A stretch of 64,000 nucleotides of DNA from Breviolum minutum Mf 1.05b.01 (taxonomy: Eukaryota; Sar; Dinophyceae; Suessiales; Symbiodiniaceae). Where the stretch lies: NCBI GenBank assembly GCA_000507305.1, contig DF240847.1, positions 57,546 to 121,545 of the forward strand, given 5' to 3'. Numbering within the stretch: position 1 is the first letter of the stretch; each line of letters begins with the position of its first letter. The notes below the pieces were generated by a model that had not been told where the DNA came from, made no database searches, and was given only the letters and a program-made list of their open reading frames with translations. Below, piece by piece: positions 9,746 to 20,703 of this stretch. Made by a program: the position numbers and the translations under genes.

Positions 9746-10159
9746 AGGTTAGCTCTACCCTCCTCTCGGACCCTTGGCATATTCTCTTGGTTGAACGAAT
9801 TCAGAACACCAGTTGCGGCCCTTTGCAGCCCTTACTTCACCTTCTGGGCTGCTACGCTTGTTCTTTTCTTCCCAAGTATTTTTGTTTGCCATTTATCATT
9901 GACTTGTGATGCTTGGTTTGTGCAATGAAATGTGGGGAAGCCTTCAAAATGACAAGATAAGATCTCTTTTTGTGTAACGCTCCTCGCAACAACCGACTGC
10001 GCTCCTGTGACTCAGGTCTTTCGCTCTGCCTGTCGGGAAGCTGGTTGTGAATTTGTGCTGCCGGTGAACGCATGCCTCTTGGTCAAGGCCGGGGGGCGCA
10101 ACCGGGATCACAGAAAGTCAAACACAAAGATGTCCAGTGTTGCTCCATTGAACCTGTAG
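9746..10159 (+). CDS. Candidate membrane-protein segment, two TGAs
   Basis: One frame runs from 9746 to TAG 10157-10159, broken only by TGA at 9926 and 9950. Before them it reads FTFWAATLVLFFPSIFVC, a likely transmembrane helix; after them it reads TQVFRSACREAGCEFVLPV and NACLLVKAGGRNRDHRK. Either a very short intron, or two exons in the same frame, or a decayed gene would explain it. The minus strand is open over 9852-10073. Confidence 0.35.
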
Positions 10160-10707
10160 CTGCAATAATGTACATCTTCCAAAAAACCTATTGTATAGAA
10201 GACTATCAAAATATATCAGAATGATTCAAAATGATACTACCTTAAGAAGTTTCATTGATAAAGGCAGATCTCCCGGGGCCTCATGGGTCTCCTTTTGTCA
10301 TTTACTTTTCATCGTGGAATCGTGGGAGGTTTCACAGAATATCATCTGTTTGGACATGTTAAATCAGCTGAAAAAAACCATTGTGTTCCCCTTGTGACAT
10401 GGTTCGGTGATGTTCGGTGTTTATCCCCTTGCGATTCTGATCCCTCACGCCTCGTGCCATTTATTTGTTGTAAGGGACCCGTGACCTCGAGTCTGAAGTA
10501 GCAGGAGCTAAAGAACCCTAGATTGTTTTCGTGACAGGCATGACTGAATACGATCAGTATTTATATAATTTGTCTTTCATTGAGAATGATCTTTATATAG
10601 TTCTTATTGCGAAAGAATTCTCTTTATGATTTATCATGAATCATCTGAATCATATGATTATTTGGGGCATTAGAGAACTCCTCCAAACCATAATTATCCT
10701 CATCACT

Positions 10708-10753
<46 letters not shown>

Positions 10754-12515
10754 CCAAAATGATCACCATGATCAAGAAATGACTATATATTTTGTTTCAA
10801 GTTTGCCTTTTCAATCCGGGTTGCTTAGCCACTGCCAATGCCCAGATGATCTCCGCACCAAGTTCAGGCCAGGGAATTGGGTTGGTTTCACGGAGCGAGA
10901 GTTGACGCATCCATCAACGGATTTCATATTCTTGCCAAGGATGATTCTCCGGTTTTCTCAACCGTCATCATAACGAAAAGAAAATGATAGAGCCGTCTAA
11001 ACTGAGGCGGCAAATTAGGAACTCTGAACTTGTCGAAGCTGTTCCTTTTCAGCAAGCGTTGATTCGATGAGCTGGACAATTGTCGCAGCAGAGTGATGGC
11101 CAGGACAATCGCGAGTGGTGCTGGAGCTGGAAGAAGTCGAAGATGACGATGAAGACTGATGCCTTTACTTAGTTGAACGTCATGAGTCATGTCGTTTCTT
11201 CCTCCGAATTCCAAGCTTCACATCTTTTTGTGAATGGTGAACCAGCGGTTCGGGTCTAGGGTTCAGAGTTTGGTCAAATGAGTTTGTGAGGTTGGAGGAT
11301 TCACAGTTTAGTTTGCAGGCGGCACCTGCATTGCATTATGCCAGTGCACTGTGATACTGATTTCGACGCCAGAAATCAGTGTCTGGTTGCCTGGCTGCTT
11401 CAGCTGTACAGTGATAGCGGTTTCAGGAAATGTCATGAACGAATCATCTATGATTTTAAATGGCGAGGTTGACATGAACTCATCCACTTTGATTTAAAAT
11501 TTTCACGAACCTACCAATTTTCCAAGAAACTGCCAGAAAAAAATCGTAGAAATGCTTTGCCCGAAAAGCTCTGTGTTGATGAATTTCAGGCGGCATCCAA
11601 ATGAAGACTCTCCAAACCAATGGTTAAACTGGGCAGAGGAATTGACATGCTACAGATCCAATGGACTTCCCCCAAAACAGTCGCGGCAAAAAAGCAGTCA
11701 TAGCACTTGCCGAGGCTTCCGATTCAAGGTTGCTATCTGCAAAATCCAGCTTTGTCTTTGCGATTGTCCTTGAAGTAATGTATAACGATATATAGCATAT
11801 GCTCCAGCATTGAAGATGTTTGAAGGGTTTGTTTTTGTGGTGTGATTTCAAGTGGATTGCCGTGGGGTATTCAGACTAAAAGAATTCGCACATGGACTCA
11901 AGCTTTCCCGGGAGGATATTCAAATATCGGAACAAGTGGGTTGTCGGGTCCGAAGTGTGGAATTAGGTTGGGACAAGTTGAAAGCTTGTCGTTTTCTTTG
12001 TGATTGATGGGCATGGCCAGGGAGTTTTTTAAAAGTTAGTCTACCTTTGCACATTTTTTGTGGAAACCATCTTGTCCATTTCACTGAACCCAGCAGGAAC
12101 AAACACATTGCAATGTTCATTCGGACCTTCTACTGTAGGTGTATTTACTGTAATACATGTGAAGAAAAGAAGTTCTGTATAGTCGTGATCTTTGATTTGT
12201 TTGTTGGCGCTTGGTAAGGATCCATTTGTTTCAACGTTGTGGGCACAACTGTTTCGATCAGAATGCTGCGTCCTTCTACATAAGTCTGTGAACCAAAGCT
12301 GTTCAACCTCGAGCCGAAATCATGACATTCGAAATACATTAAAAGATTTGATTCACCTGCAGTTCCTGATTCAGTTCTGATTTTTTGGCCCCATTTTCAT
12401 GCATCTACGGTGCATTATGATGCGTGTACCACACCCTGGATTGATTGGACACCATCGTTTTCGCCACGGGCTTTTAAGAACCGTGTCTTTCCGTGTATTT
12501 CCTTGACTGTCAGCA
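10160..12515. other. Largely non-coding
   Basis: Mostly AT-rich unique sequence. Weak + strand traces are ATANAQMISAPSSGQGIGLV near 10830-10900 and DELDNCRSRVMARTIASG near 11066-11155; neither has convincing borders. The microsatellite at 10705 is listed separately. Confidence 0.4.
10705..10755. repeat. (ATC)n microsatellite
   Basis: About 16 near-perfect ATC/CAT triplets. Confidence 0.9.
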
Positions 12516-12659
12516 ATGGGCACGGGTGCCAGTGTGGAGGAACGTGAGGTGCTGAAGACCAGCATCTACTCCGCTGCTGCGACGGTCTTGCAGAAAATGG
12601 ATGGTGACGGTGATGTTGAGGACCGTCGATTAGCTAGGGACCATCTCCTGGAACCTTGA
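12516..12659 (+). CDS. Candidate first exon, MG start
   Basis: Opens ATG GGC ACG GGT GCC and reads MGTGASVEEREVLKTSIYSA, AATVLQKMDGDGDVEDRR, with strong GC3. MGTGAS fits an N-myristoylation signal (Gly2, small residues after), and KMDGDGDVE resembles part of an EF-hand loop without completing it. Both are only hints. The frame closes at TGA 12657-12659, so the donor lies before that. This is my best candidate for a true start codon of the gene that follows. Confidence 0.45.
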   Translation: MGTGASVEEREVLKTSIYSAAATVLQKMDGDGDVEDRRLARDHLLEP

Positions 12660-12824
12660 AGATGCCAATCATACTGTGATACCGTGATATCTTGACAAAA
12701 ACTTCCAAAACATTTTTCATCATTTTTCAAAATCAACACTTGTTAATCTTTGAAATACAGCTTTCATTTCTGTAGGACGTTTCCGTTTATCTAAAGAAAT
12801 CCTTTTGATATCTTAAAATTGCAG

Positions 12825-12926
12825 CAAATCCAGGAAGAAGGAGAAGATGAGGAAGGTGAATTCCCACGAATCCTTATCAGCCACTATATGCGTGGAAAGC
12901 GACCGAAGGACCCCGGTGTTGGAAAA
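12825..12926 (+). CDS. Candidate exon
   Basis: After ATTGCAG at 12824; reads QIQEEGEDEEGEFPRILISH then YMRGKRPKDPGVGK, with a GTTGAG just past the end. Acidic then basic. The exact donor is ambiguous by 1-12 bp. Confidence 0.45.
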
Positions 12927-13246
12927 GGTTGAGAATTGCTAGCTTTGTAATCTTTTTGGTGAAGCTGCCGTGATCCATCGGGCAAAAGATCGTGTTTTAG
13001 TGGGACCGTAGTTTTGAACCGGTCGGAGATGTGTCTGAGATCTGGGGTTTTTGCAACGGCATTTGTGGTGCATTATTTCTCAAGTCCTGTTTTGGCTTTT
13101 AAAATCTAGTGCTCTCCTACCCAAACTCAACTAATTGGGAGGTTCCCCAATGTCTCAATAAGATGCGTGCAAATAACGCGAGCATGTTCAATGAATAACT
13201 TCTCAAACTGAGTTCTTTTTGGAATTACGAGGGGGTAATCTCTCAG

Positions 13247-13392
13247 ATGGGGCAGGAAGAGGTGGCAAAAGCGATCTTGACATGGGCTCAAAAGAAAATG
13301 GAAGATGATGACAGCACAGAGAAAGACATTTGGAAGGATGCCATGCGTGGCATTCACAATCGAAGTCGGAAGTCCCTGGGTTTTGCGAGAAT
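13247..13392 (+). CDS. Candidate exon with consensus donor
   Basis: Borders are TCTCTCAG|ATG and GAGAAT|GTGAGG. Reads MGQEEVAKAILTWAQKKMED, STEKDIWKDAMRGIHNRSR and KSLGFAR. Charged helical content; both borders are good. Confidence 0.55.
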
Positions 13393-13779
13393 GTGAGGTA
13401 GACTTGAAAACATCAAAAATTTCTGGTCTTACGAGATGCCGGGAAAGAGATTTGAATTGCAGGATATTACATTAATAATGTATATGTTTTTTTTTCCAAG
13501 TCTTTCAGACTATCAGGCGTGGTTACCATCGACTTTTCCAACTCCAGGAATTTCGGAGGTGGAACTTTTGTTTCCCAAAAAAACCCGTGAAATGATGGAG
13601 AGATTTGTTGCACTTAAAAGTGGATGGAATGATGGATTGTTCCAAAGGTGCACCTTTTTCAGGAACTGTAGGAACTGTCAGCGATTTCACAACATCAGTG
13701 AAATTCACTGAGGGGAAGGATGAAACCTGCTTCAACGCAAACACCAAGACAGTCCAAGCGTATATGGCTATGGATATAC

Positions 13780-13905
13780 ATTATGTATCATTATATGTAT
13801 ATGTATATATATATATAGATTTATTTACTTATTTGTTTGTTTATGTACTTATATTTTATTTATATATATATATAGAGAGAGAGAGAGTCAGAGAGAGAGA
13901 CAGAT
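13780..13905. repeat. AT- and AG-rich simple sequence
   Basis: TATATG/TATATA tracts followed by GAGAGAGAGAG from about 13875. The open frame across 13605-13952 is an artefact of this tract after its first part. Confidence 0.8.
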
Positions 13906-14017
13906 ATCATCACACAACTGGAGATTTTCCAGGAAAAACGAGTGTATCGTAGAGTCAATTCTGGATATATTTAGGGTAATTTTAGTATTTTTTGTGTGTC
14001 TGTTGTACCCGAAAAAG

Positions 14018-14120
14018 CTGAGTCATAGGGAAAATGGTTGTACGCTTGGGATGGTACCCTTGGGGGGTTAAACAGCTAGGGTGCCATCCCAAGGGTACCA
14101 CCATTTTCCCTGCGACTGAG
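14018..14120. mobile_element. 103-bp foldback element
   Basis: Palindromic: CTGAGTCATAGGGAAAATGG at the left is matched by CCATTTTCCCTGCGACTGAG at the right, with a second inner pair GGGATGGTACCCTTGG / CCATCCCAAGGGTACC. The right end (GACTGAG) directly abuts the next candidate exon, so it could supply its AG acceptor. Confidence 0.7.
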
Positions 14121-14194
14121 GAACTTTCCGAAAGTCTTGGATCTTCTCTATGAGACCCTGGGCAAGACTAGCCCTGAACTCATTTGGACCATCG
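14121..14194 (+). CDS. Candidate exon next to a foldback
   Basis: Reads NFPKVLDLLYETLGKTSPEL then IWTI, with a GTGTGC donor after ACCATCG. Strong coding codons. Its left border is the end of the foldback element. Confidence 0.5.
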
Positions 14195-14261
14195 GTGTGC
14201 AGGCATGGCTTTCGGAGAAACAGGATCCTTCGAGCAGATGCATTCAGGAAAGGCATGGGAT

Positions 14262-14280
14262 GATCATCATAATAATAGTG

Positions 14281-14312
<32 letters not shown>

Positions 14313-14440
14313 TATAATAACAATCCTTATAATGATGATAATAACAATGATAACAGTGATAATAATGATAATACTGATAGTCATGATAATGATGATAATG
14401 ATGATACTGATGATAATGATGATAATAGCAATACTAATTA
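14262..14440. repeat. Imperfect GATAAT microsatellite
   Basis: Runs of GATAATGATAAT with interruptions. The Ile/Met and Asn/Asp runs in the surrounding frames come from it. Confidence 0.9.
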
Positions 14441-14645
14441 TCAGAGGCAGCTGCTTCATATACGGGGAAAAAAACAGGGAACCCTAAGAACTTCGGGTGG
14501 AAACGTAGGAGCGGAATTCAACAATCACATAAAAACGCCATGAATTCATAAAGGAGACCCCCCCCAGAATTGAAACAACACGCCACCCAAATTTTGCCAT
14601 GGGTGAAACCCCTCTACCACGCCGATGATCCAGGTCAGTTCACAG

Positions 14646-14731
14646 GATAACAATGAAGTCTTTGCCAAAGCCATCCTTGAGTCTTTGCCCGAGGTCACTG
14701 TCATCCAAGATGCTGCGCCTAGGGCTATACA
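14646..14731 (+). CDS. Candidate exon
   Basis: Borders are TTCACAG|GAT and ATACA|GTAGGG. Reads DNNEVFAKAILESLPEVTVI then QDAAPRAI. Clean frame and good borders. Confidence 0.55.
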
Positions 14732-15238
14732 GTAGGGGATCGGTGAGAGTGTAAAAAGTTGGAGCCCCAAAAAGGGAAAAACGATGATTTTCCAAGCATC
14801 TTCCGAGTCTACTATGTCAGCTTTAGGTATTGTAGGTCAGAAACATCTTCCATTTTAAGTTGTTGCTTGGCTTTGTTTTTTTACTTAAGTGGTTTGAGGG
14901 CAAGAATCGTCAAAGAATAACTTTTAGTTGTGATATGAAAGGGAAGCCATGGATGGAGGGGAGGGGTAGTTTTGTTTTTCAGAGCTCTTAGGAGCGCGCA
15001 AAATCCCTGAAATGACGGTCGGTTTTGGAGATGATGATTTCAATTCTGGGACATGGCACTTTAAGTTCGCTGGTAAATTTCGGGTGGGTGTTACTCAGGA
15101 TGGAAGATTTTGTTGATTTGGAAGCTCTACTAAAAGAGCAGGTCTGACTTTACAGGTTCTAGAGAAGAAGGGACCCAGTTTGACTCATCTTCTGTGTCAA
15201 GCTGCAACCCAGCTTGGTTTTTCCGCTTGGTTTTTCAG

Positions 15239-15306
15239 CTGCCGGAATCTCTGAGGAGCTGCTGATGGAAGTGTATCCAGGCCTTGTGGAGTATTATGCC
15301 AACCAG
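15239..15306 (+). CDS. Candidate exon
   Basis: Borders are TTTTTCAG|CT and AACCAG|GTGCAT. Reads AGISEELLMEVYPGLVEYY then ANQ. Good borders and codon choice. Confidence 0.55.
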
Positions 15307-15424
15307 GTGCATCTCCAAGCCCTGCGGGGGGTGTTGTTGATTGTGGTTGTTTGGGAAAAAACACCTTTGTTGGGAAAAACACCTTTTTTTTGTGCTTGTG
15401 GGATGGTGGCAGGTTTTTTTCCAG

Positions 15425-15517
15425 TATTTTGGGAGGGACAATTTTTGAGCAAACCTCAACCTATCAATTTGAGCCTCTCAAGGGCTATCATCCCAGAAAT
15501 CCCTCAACCTATGACTG
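15425..15517 (+). CDS. Candidate exon, GTAAGT donor
   Basis: Borders are TTTTTTCCAG| and GACTG|GTAAGTTT, a consensus donor. Reads FWEGQFLSKPQPINLSLSRA then IIPEIPQPMT. Confidence 0.5.
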
Positions 15518-16022
15518 GTAAGTTTAACAATTGGCCCCCCCCCCTGCAAAAGCTACCGAAACCCAATAGGAAGCCAGATCATCTTCCTTTCCAACCACCT
15601 TTTTTTTCAGGGGTTTCTACTCGCTGTGAAAAACTTCGGTAGGGGTGTAAGTAATCATTGCTTGACATCGTTCCATGTCTGGAACGACCTGGCATCTGAA
15701 TTTGTTAGAGATACAAAAACGATGGCAGAATTCGTTAGGTGATCAAAATCAATGTGCTTTCTTTTTTGGAAAGCGAGGCAAAAACTGGCTGTACAAGAGT
15801 TCATCAACTGGCCAGATTTTTTTGCGAAAGGCAGCTAAATCACCAAATTACTTTGGGCTAATCATCCCATCCCCTCTTCGGAACTAGACATAGACCTTGA
15901 AAATCAATGGTTGGAATTTGAAATTTACTTTGTGGGACAAGCTCGGGCCTATTTTAAGGGGCAAACTTGCTGTTAGTTTCACATCTCTGCCAATTTCGGG
16001 TCTTTATCTCCCAACTTCACAG

Positions 16023-16109
16023 GCGTGGTGTAGAGATTTCTGGCACAAGGAGGTTCTTCCAAGAGCCAAAGATGCTCAGCTCGCAGTTGTGGTTTGGAGG
16101 CTTTGCAAA
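16023..16109 (+). CDS. Candidate exon, 29 codons, phase 0
   Basis: Borders are CTTCACAG|GCG and TGCAAA|GTTACA. Reads AWCRDFWHKEVLPRAKDAQL then AVVVWRLCK. A second + frame (VEISGTRRFFQEPKMLSSQ) is open over the same bases, so the frame is likely but not certain. Confidence 0.45.
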
Positions 16110-16583
16110 GTTACATCCCCAAAGCTCGGTTTGTCACCGCTTTTTCCCTGAAAAAAAAACAGCTGTGAAAATATGGCAAGTGCAAAAGTTTTGCCTCAGA
16201 CTTAAAATGTCCAAAAAATGGAACCCCTGTCATTTTGCCAGAAAGTTGACATGGATTTTCCGGTGGATGGCAGGAAATTGTACAGGATATACTCAGCCAG
16301 ATATTGTGATTCAGATTTCATTCTCACTTCAGTGGATAAAACGCTGGTAGTTCGGTGATTTTTCGGGCCGGGGGTTTCTCCAGTCTGTCATTTTTTCGTT
16401 GGCAGGTCCATTTTGGGCGATGCCGTAAGGGATTTTTTGTTCGACAAACAAGACTACACGTGTTTAGATAATATGGAAGTGTTTGATTTGCAAGCTTTTC
16501 CAGTCGGTTGACTTATGATACCTCTTCCCAAGGTGTCCAGGCTGATGTTTGTCAATCTTCCCGCAGCAGTTACCACATGATAA

Positions 16584-16788
16584 CACCATGCCACGTGTGT
16601 TGAGGATGCCATTCTCCCATACCTACAAGAACTTGTCCACCCAAAAAATGATGTGCTTTGACAAGTCCCTGTTTTTTCAACAGTTTTCACTGCGAGTTTT
16701 TGGATTTTGAGGATGCCATCTTGGAAGAACTGAAAAAGAAGGACGAGAATGGAAAGCCAAAGGCATCTCACCACCGTAGTAACGGAGG
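16584..16788 (+). CDS. Two candidate exons with matching DAIL motifs
   Basis: The left part (to about 16656) reads CVEDAILPYLQELVHPKND. The right part (16684-16788, after TTCAACAG and before a GT) reads FLDFEDAILEELKKKDENG then KPKASHHRS. The shared (V/F)EDAIL plus leucine pattern suggests either an internal duplication or chance; the exon border between them is not firm. Confidence 0.4.
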
Positions 16789-16933
16789 GTGATCATCGAT
16801 GTTTTCGGATCGGTGGGGGCAGATCCTGAGTGATTTCCAGCTGGAAACCACATCGATGGAAGCTTTTTCGGGGATTTGTAACCAGGGAGACTTTTTTAGG
16901 GGGGCTAGTTTTGACCAGATCCCAAGTTTTCAG

Positions 16934-17119
16934 TCTAATGTTTGGAAGAGATCGTGTGCAGCCTGCGGCAAGAAAGATGTGTTGAGCAGCGTTTTTGGAC
17001 GCCTCTTGGCAGACCTCGATCGGGTGAAATCACCGGGGTGTTTGCACCAACTGCCTCCCCCTGAAGATGGGTTAAAAATCATTGAAAGAGATGGCCTGGA
17101 AGAATTCATTTTCAAATGA
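16934..17119 (+). CDS. Candidate exon
   Basis: After TTTTCAG at 16933. Reads SNVWKRSCAACGKKDVLSSV, FGRLLADLDRVKSPGCLHQL and LKIIERDGLEEFIFK before TGA. CAACGKK contains a CxxC pair but no second pair. It probably joins the next exon. Confidence 0.5.
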   Translation, partial: SNVWKRSCAACGKKDVLSSVFGRLLADLDRVKSPGCLHQLPPPEDGLKIIERDGLEEFIFK

Positions 17120-17187
17120 TTCACGGGGTATTATCACGAAAAATGCAGGATTCCCACCATTCCCCATGGCTTTTTTTTTTACTACAG

Positions 17188-17347
17188 CAAATGGGCCATA
17201 AGAGATCCTGGTGACCACCAGGTGATTGCAGAGCATGTGGATTGTGGCTACATCTTTTCGTGTGCTGAAATGATACGTCTTGGCGGTGACTATGCGGGAG
17301 CCATGCGAGATGCGGATGCAGAGGAATTGGTGAAGTTGCATCAGCAG
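17188..17347 (+). CDS. Strong candidate exon
   Basis: Borders are TTACTACAG|C and CATCAGCAG|GTGTGG. Reads KWAIRDPGDHQVIAEHVDCG, YIFSCAEMIRLGGDYAGAMR and DADAEELVKLHQQ. Excellent codon bias and splice ends; one of the clearest exons in the window. No family was recognised. Confidence 0.65.
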
Positions 17348-17627
17348 GTGTGGGTTTTTTGATGTTCCCACACCGACACCAGTTGGTGGTTTCTTGGGGA
17401 TTTTTGGGGGGTGGATGGTTTCCTCCCCAAAATGACGAGTTTAAAAAGGGTTAGGTGAACAAAAACTCATCCTTTTACTCGTAAGAAAATGAATTAAAAC
17501 AGTAGAAAGGCACTGATTGCGATGTTGGGCTTCTTGTACATTACAAATCTTGATGACGATTTTTTTGAGGTCATGTGACAGCCCACTGAGATGCCGGTTC
17601 CACACCAAAACCATCTCTTTATGTCAG

Positions 17628-17727
17628 GTGGTGAGAGGATCAATGATTTGCTGGAACCATTGTTGTGGTTTTTCCGGGCATGCGGAATATGTGTAGATTT
17701 TTTGGAATATCTGCTCAATTTACACAG
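17628..17727 (+). CDS. Candidate exon, hydrophobic
   Basis: Borders are TATGTCAG| and TTACACAG|GTGTTT. Reads GERINDLLEPLLWFFRACGI then CVDFLEYLLNLHR. Leucine/aromatic-rich helix, possibly membrane-associated. Confidence 0.5.
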
Positions 17728-17758
17728 GTGTTTTTGTGTCATCAATATTTTTTTCTAG

Positions 17759-17851
17759 ATTCTAATAACCACTTCCCAACACCAGAGGTGTTTTGGAGTT
17801 GTTATGACCGAGAGACCACCGGGTTTGCATCGAATCAATGCAGAGACCACT
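17759..17851 (+). CDS. Candidate exon, two open frames
   Basis: After TTTTCTAG at 17758. One frame reads ILITTSQHQRCFGVVMTERP then PGLHRINAETT; the other reads FWSCYDRETTGFASNQCRDH. Either is plausible. Confidence 0.4.
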
Positions 17852-18141
17852 TGAAATTCGGAATTTCTTGATGTTTGGTTTTGGCTTCCAAACAAAACCA
17901 TGGCAGGTGATACCAGAAATCCAATTAGCCATTAGCACCCCCTGAACAATGAACGGCTAAAATTCACCTAAAAAAAAAGTCGGCCCAATTCAAAAGGCAA
18001 AGTCGTCTTCCAAAGTTCCATTGTTTGGGGGGGTTCCATCTTGATTTTTCGTTGAGTGATTTTTCCAATTTGGCAAAGATGCCTTGCAAAAGCCGACCCG
18101 ACCCCTTTGGGGAAACGATGTTTTCGTTGCAGTTCAATTAG

Positions 18142-18237
18142 GCGGAAGTCTATGGCAGCGCTTGGCCATTCCACTTGGAACTCATCAAAGCCATTGGTAG
18201 TGGCAATGTGGAAGGCATGAGTGGCTTCTTGGACAAG
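18142..18237 (+). CDS. Candidate exon, 32 codons, phase 0
   Basis: Borders are TTCAATTAG|GCG and GACAAG|GTGCCT. Reads AEVYGSAWPFHLELIKAIGS then GNVEGMSGFLDK. The stretch LIKAIGSGNVEGMSGFLD loosely resembles an ankyrin helix pair, which is not enough to call the family. The minus strand is open too. Confidence 0.5.
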
Positions 18238-18757
18238 GTGCCTCGCGATATACATCAGCTGTTTTGATTTCTTTTTTAATTCTAACAAAAACCGTCTAAA
18301 GTCTAAAGATGATTTTTGAAATTTATGGAATTGTGGGTTGGTTGGTGATATACCTATGAATTTCACAAAAAGACTTAGTGAGTCTACCTTCGTCATTTTA
18401 AAGCTACTTTTCTTTCCACCGAAAAGAACCTCGTGGTTTCAGATCATCCTATTTAAGACTGAACACATCCATATATAGGTTATTACAATTTCCCTTACAG
18501 ATTGGGATGCTGTACTATTTGAGGGGGATGTAACATATTTGAACCGACTGCGGGTGGGTTGATTACATTTTTTAACCCTTTGAATTTCTGGGGGCGAAAT
18601 TTTCTTTTTTTAAAATTATATAATATATAGCTATTTTCTACCTCGGTATTTCCCTTATATCAATGGTACTTGAAATCAAGATTCAATCTGGTAACGTGGG
18701 GTTTCCGGATCTTTTCCGGTGGATGCGACGACTGACGCAAACGTGTTGTTTCAACAG

Positions 18758-18843
18758 GCGAATTTGAATGAGACCTTTGTAGATGGTGATGCCAAAAGCG
18801 TGAGCCTGTTGGTGTTGTCGATGCAAAAATGTTGGGATCAAAG
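18758..18843 (+). CDS. Candidate exon, GC donor
   Basis: Borders are TTTCAACAG|GCG and ATCAAAG|GCGCGG, so the donor would be GC. Reads ANLNETFVDGDAKSVSLLVL then SMQKCWDQ. Confidence 0.5.
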
Positions 18844-18935
18844 GCGCGGCGGAAAAACGGAACTTTTTCCAGTTTTTTTTCCTGGAGGTTTCTCCCAGCG
18901 GTGGGAGGTTTTCAGATGAGTGGAGGCAAAAATAA

Positions 18936-19020
18936 GGGAATCTGTCTCAAGTTCAAAGATTGGAAGCTGAAGAGATTAGGAAAAGACACTTCAGAAACCT
19001 GGAAGCTGAAGATGAAGATG
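18936..19020 (+). CDS. Candidate coiled-coil exon
   Basis: Reads LSQVQRLEAEEIRKRHFRNL then EAEDEDD: a charged heptad-like helix followed by an acidic end. The borders are not clear. Confidence 0.4.
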
Positions 19021-19409
19021 ACATTTATTTATTACACACCCCGAAAAATCCCCAAAATGAACCGAAAAATCCCCAAAATGAAGGGATTTTTTTCCCCAAA
19101 AAATCCGAAAAACCAGGACTCAAAAGGAAATGAAACATCTGAACCAACCATTGATTTTCAGGGGATATGCTTAGTTTTTCGGAGGTGTATGCTATAATGG
19201 TGAGATTCTAAGGTTTGACTGGTGAAAAATCGCAAAAAAATCCCACCAAAAATGCCAAACCAACTCCAGCTGCCATGACATTCAGAGCCAAACTGCATGA
19301 ACTGCCTATTTTTCTAAGTGGATGTATAGGTACCATTTTTTGTAGCTGTTTTTCCCCAAACAGGTTTACCTGTGGGGTTCTATCTTAGAAAAAAAGTAAC
19401 TGGACACGC

Positions 19410-19690
19410 TCGTGGGCGCGGATTTGGCCGTGTTGGGCGCGGATTTGGCCGTGCTGGGCGCGGATTTGGCCGTGTTGGGCGCGGATTTGGCTCTGCTTGG
19501 CGCGTTCGGCTGGGTTGGGCGTGGGATTTGGCCGTGCTGGGCGCGTTGGGCTGGGTTGGGCGTGGGGTTTGGCTCTGGTGGGCGCGCTGGGCTGGGTTGG
19601 GGCGTGGGATTTGGCCGTGCTGGGCGCGCTGGGCTGGGTTGGGTGGGGTTTGCTCTGGTGAGCGCGCTGGGCTGGGTTGGGTGCGGTTGG
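19410..19690. repeat. GC-rich 21-bp-based minisatellite
   Basis: Four near-perfect copies of a 21-bp unit (GTTGGGCGCGGATTTGGCCGT) are followed by longer composite units built from GCGCTGGGCTGGGTTGGGCGT. The period is a multiple of three, so three frames stay open on both strands; the predicted GADLAVL-type repeats should not be taken as protein. Confidence 0.85.
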
Positions 19691-19699
19691 CTTTCTGTG

Positions 19700-20703
19700 T
19701 ATGGTCTACATTGTACATGTCTTCTTCATGTCTTCATGATGTCTTTGTGTTTATCTTCATGTGTATCTCAAATGGTATCATGGGGCTTGAGCAAAACAAA
19801 GCCTGGCATTCGTGAATGAAACGTGGTTTTGAGCAATTCCGTGTTCGAAAAGTGTGATGTGAAGCGAACGATATGGAACGAAAGGAGAGAAACGGCAGTA
19901 GCGGCAACCAACACAGCTTAAAAAGGACAATATAGACAACAGTGCAGTTCTCCAACTACTAATCTACAGTTTTAGCACAACAATACGAGTTGGAAAATGA
20001 ACTGCGAGTTCGACATGCAACATCGAGATCGCTGATTGTGTCGCCGAAATTGAACAGAGCGTGCGTTTCTGCGTTGAACAAAATTAATAACTTTGCGTTT
20101 TGCGTTGCTGTTGTGTAACCCAAGTTGCACTCGCTTATTGTTGTGCGTTTCTGCGCTTCTGCGTAATTGTAGCCGAAATTAACGCCACTGTATTTTGCAG
20201 TTTGTCAACATTCAGGCAGCAATATGAATCATCCAACATCAACAAGAAGACTATTAAAAATAGCGAAATGAAGAGCGGCCAATCATGAACAGCAGTCCTT
20301 TTCACACCAGGCACAAGAAGGACAAAATATAGCGAGAAGGAGGAACAAGAAGTATCAAAAGGTTGTTGTGAGTAATATTTGATTCCATTGATTTACTTGC
20401 AATGGTTGGGGTCTATGCTGGTATCATTTTTCTAAGATTACCAGATTATGTATTATAGGTTAAAGGTCAAAGATATTTTAGTGGGGGTCTGTGAGACTCC
20501 AGATACTCCATGCAAATCGTCCCTAAACACTTGCACAACATCAGAGTGGTTGGGGATGATGACCAGAGCTGTTGTAAGGGATTTCATATTATCTCATATT
20601 CCTTCCAAAAAGTGTGATTGAAAAATGCTGTGGAGTGAAGGATTTTAAGGTTTGAATCCTCGATATGGTCCACTCACCGGAAATGGGGCTTGACATCCAT
20701 TGA
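19700..20703. other. No gene seen
   Basis: Unique AT-leaning sequence after the minisatellite. No exon with acceptable borders was found. Confidence 0.4.

Noticed and set aside
10705-10755. CRISPR-like array
   Set aside because: A simple ATC microsatellite without spacers. None of the direct repeats in the window has the repeat-spacer pattern.
14137-14543. Ile/Met-rich and Asn/Asp-rich proteins
   Set aside because: Translations of the GATAAT microsatellite. Only the first part (to 14194) is kept as an exon candidate.
19372-19819. Long open frames of 112-147 codons with GADLAVL or RPTRPNPR repeats
   Set aside because: They arise from the GC-rich minisatellite, whose units are multiples of three; there is no independent coding sign.
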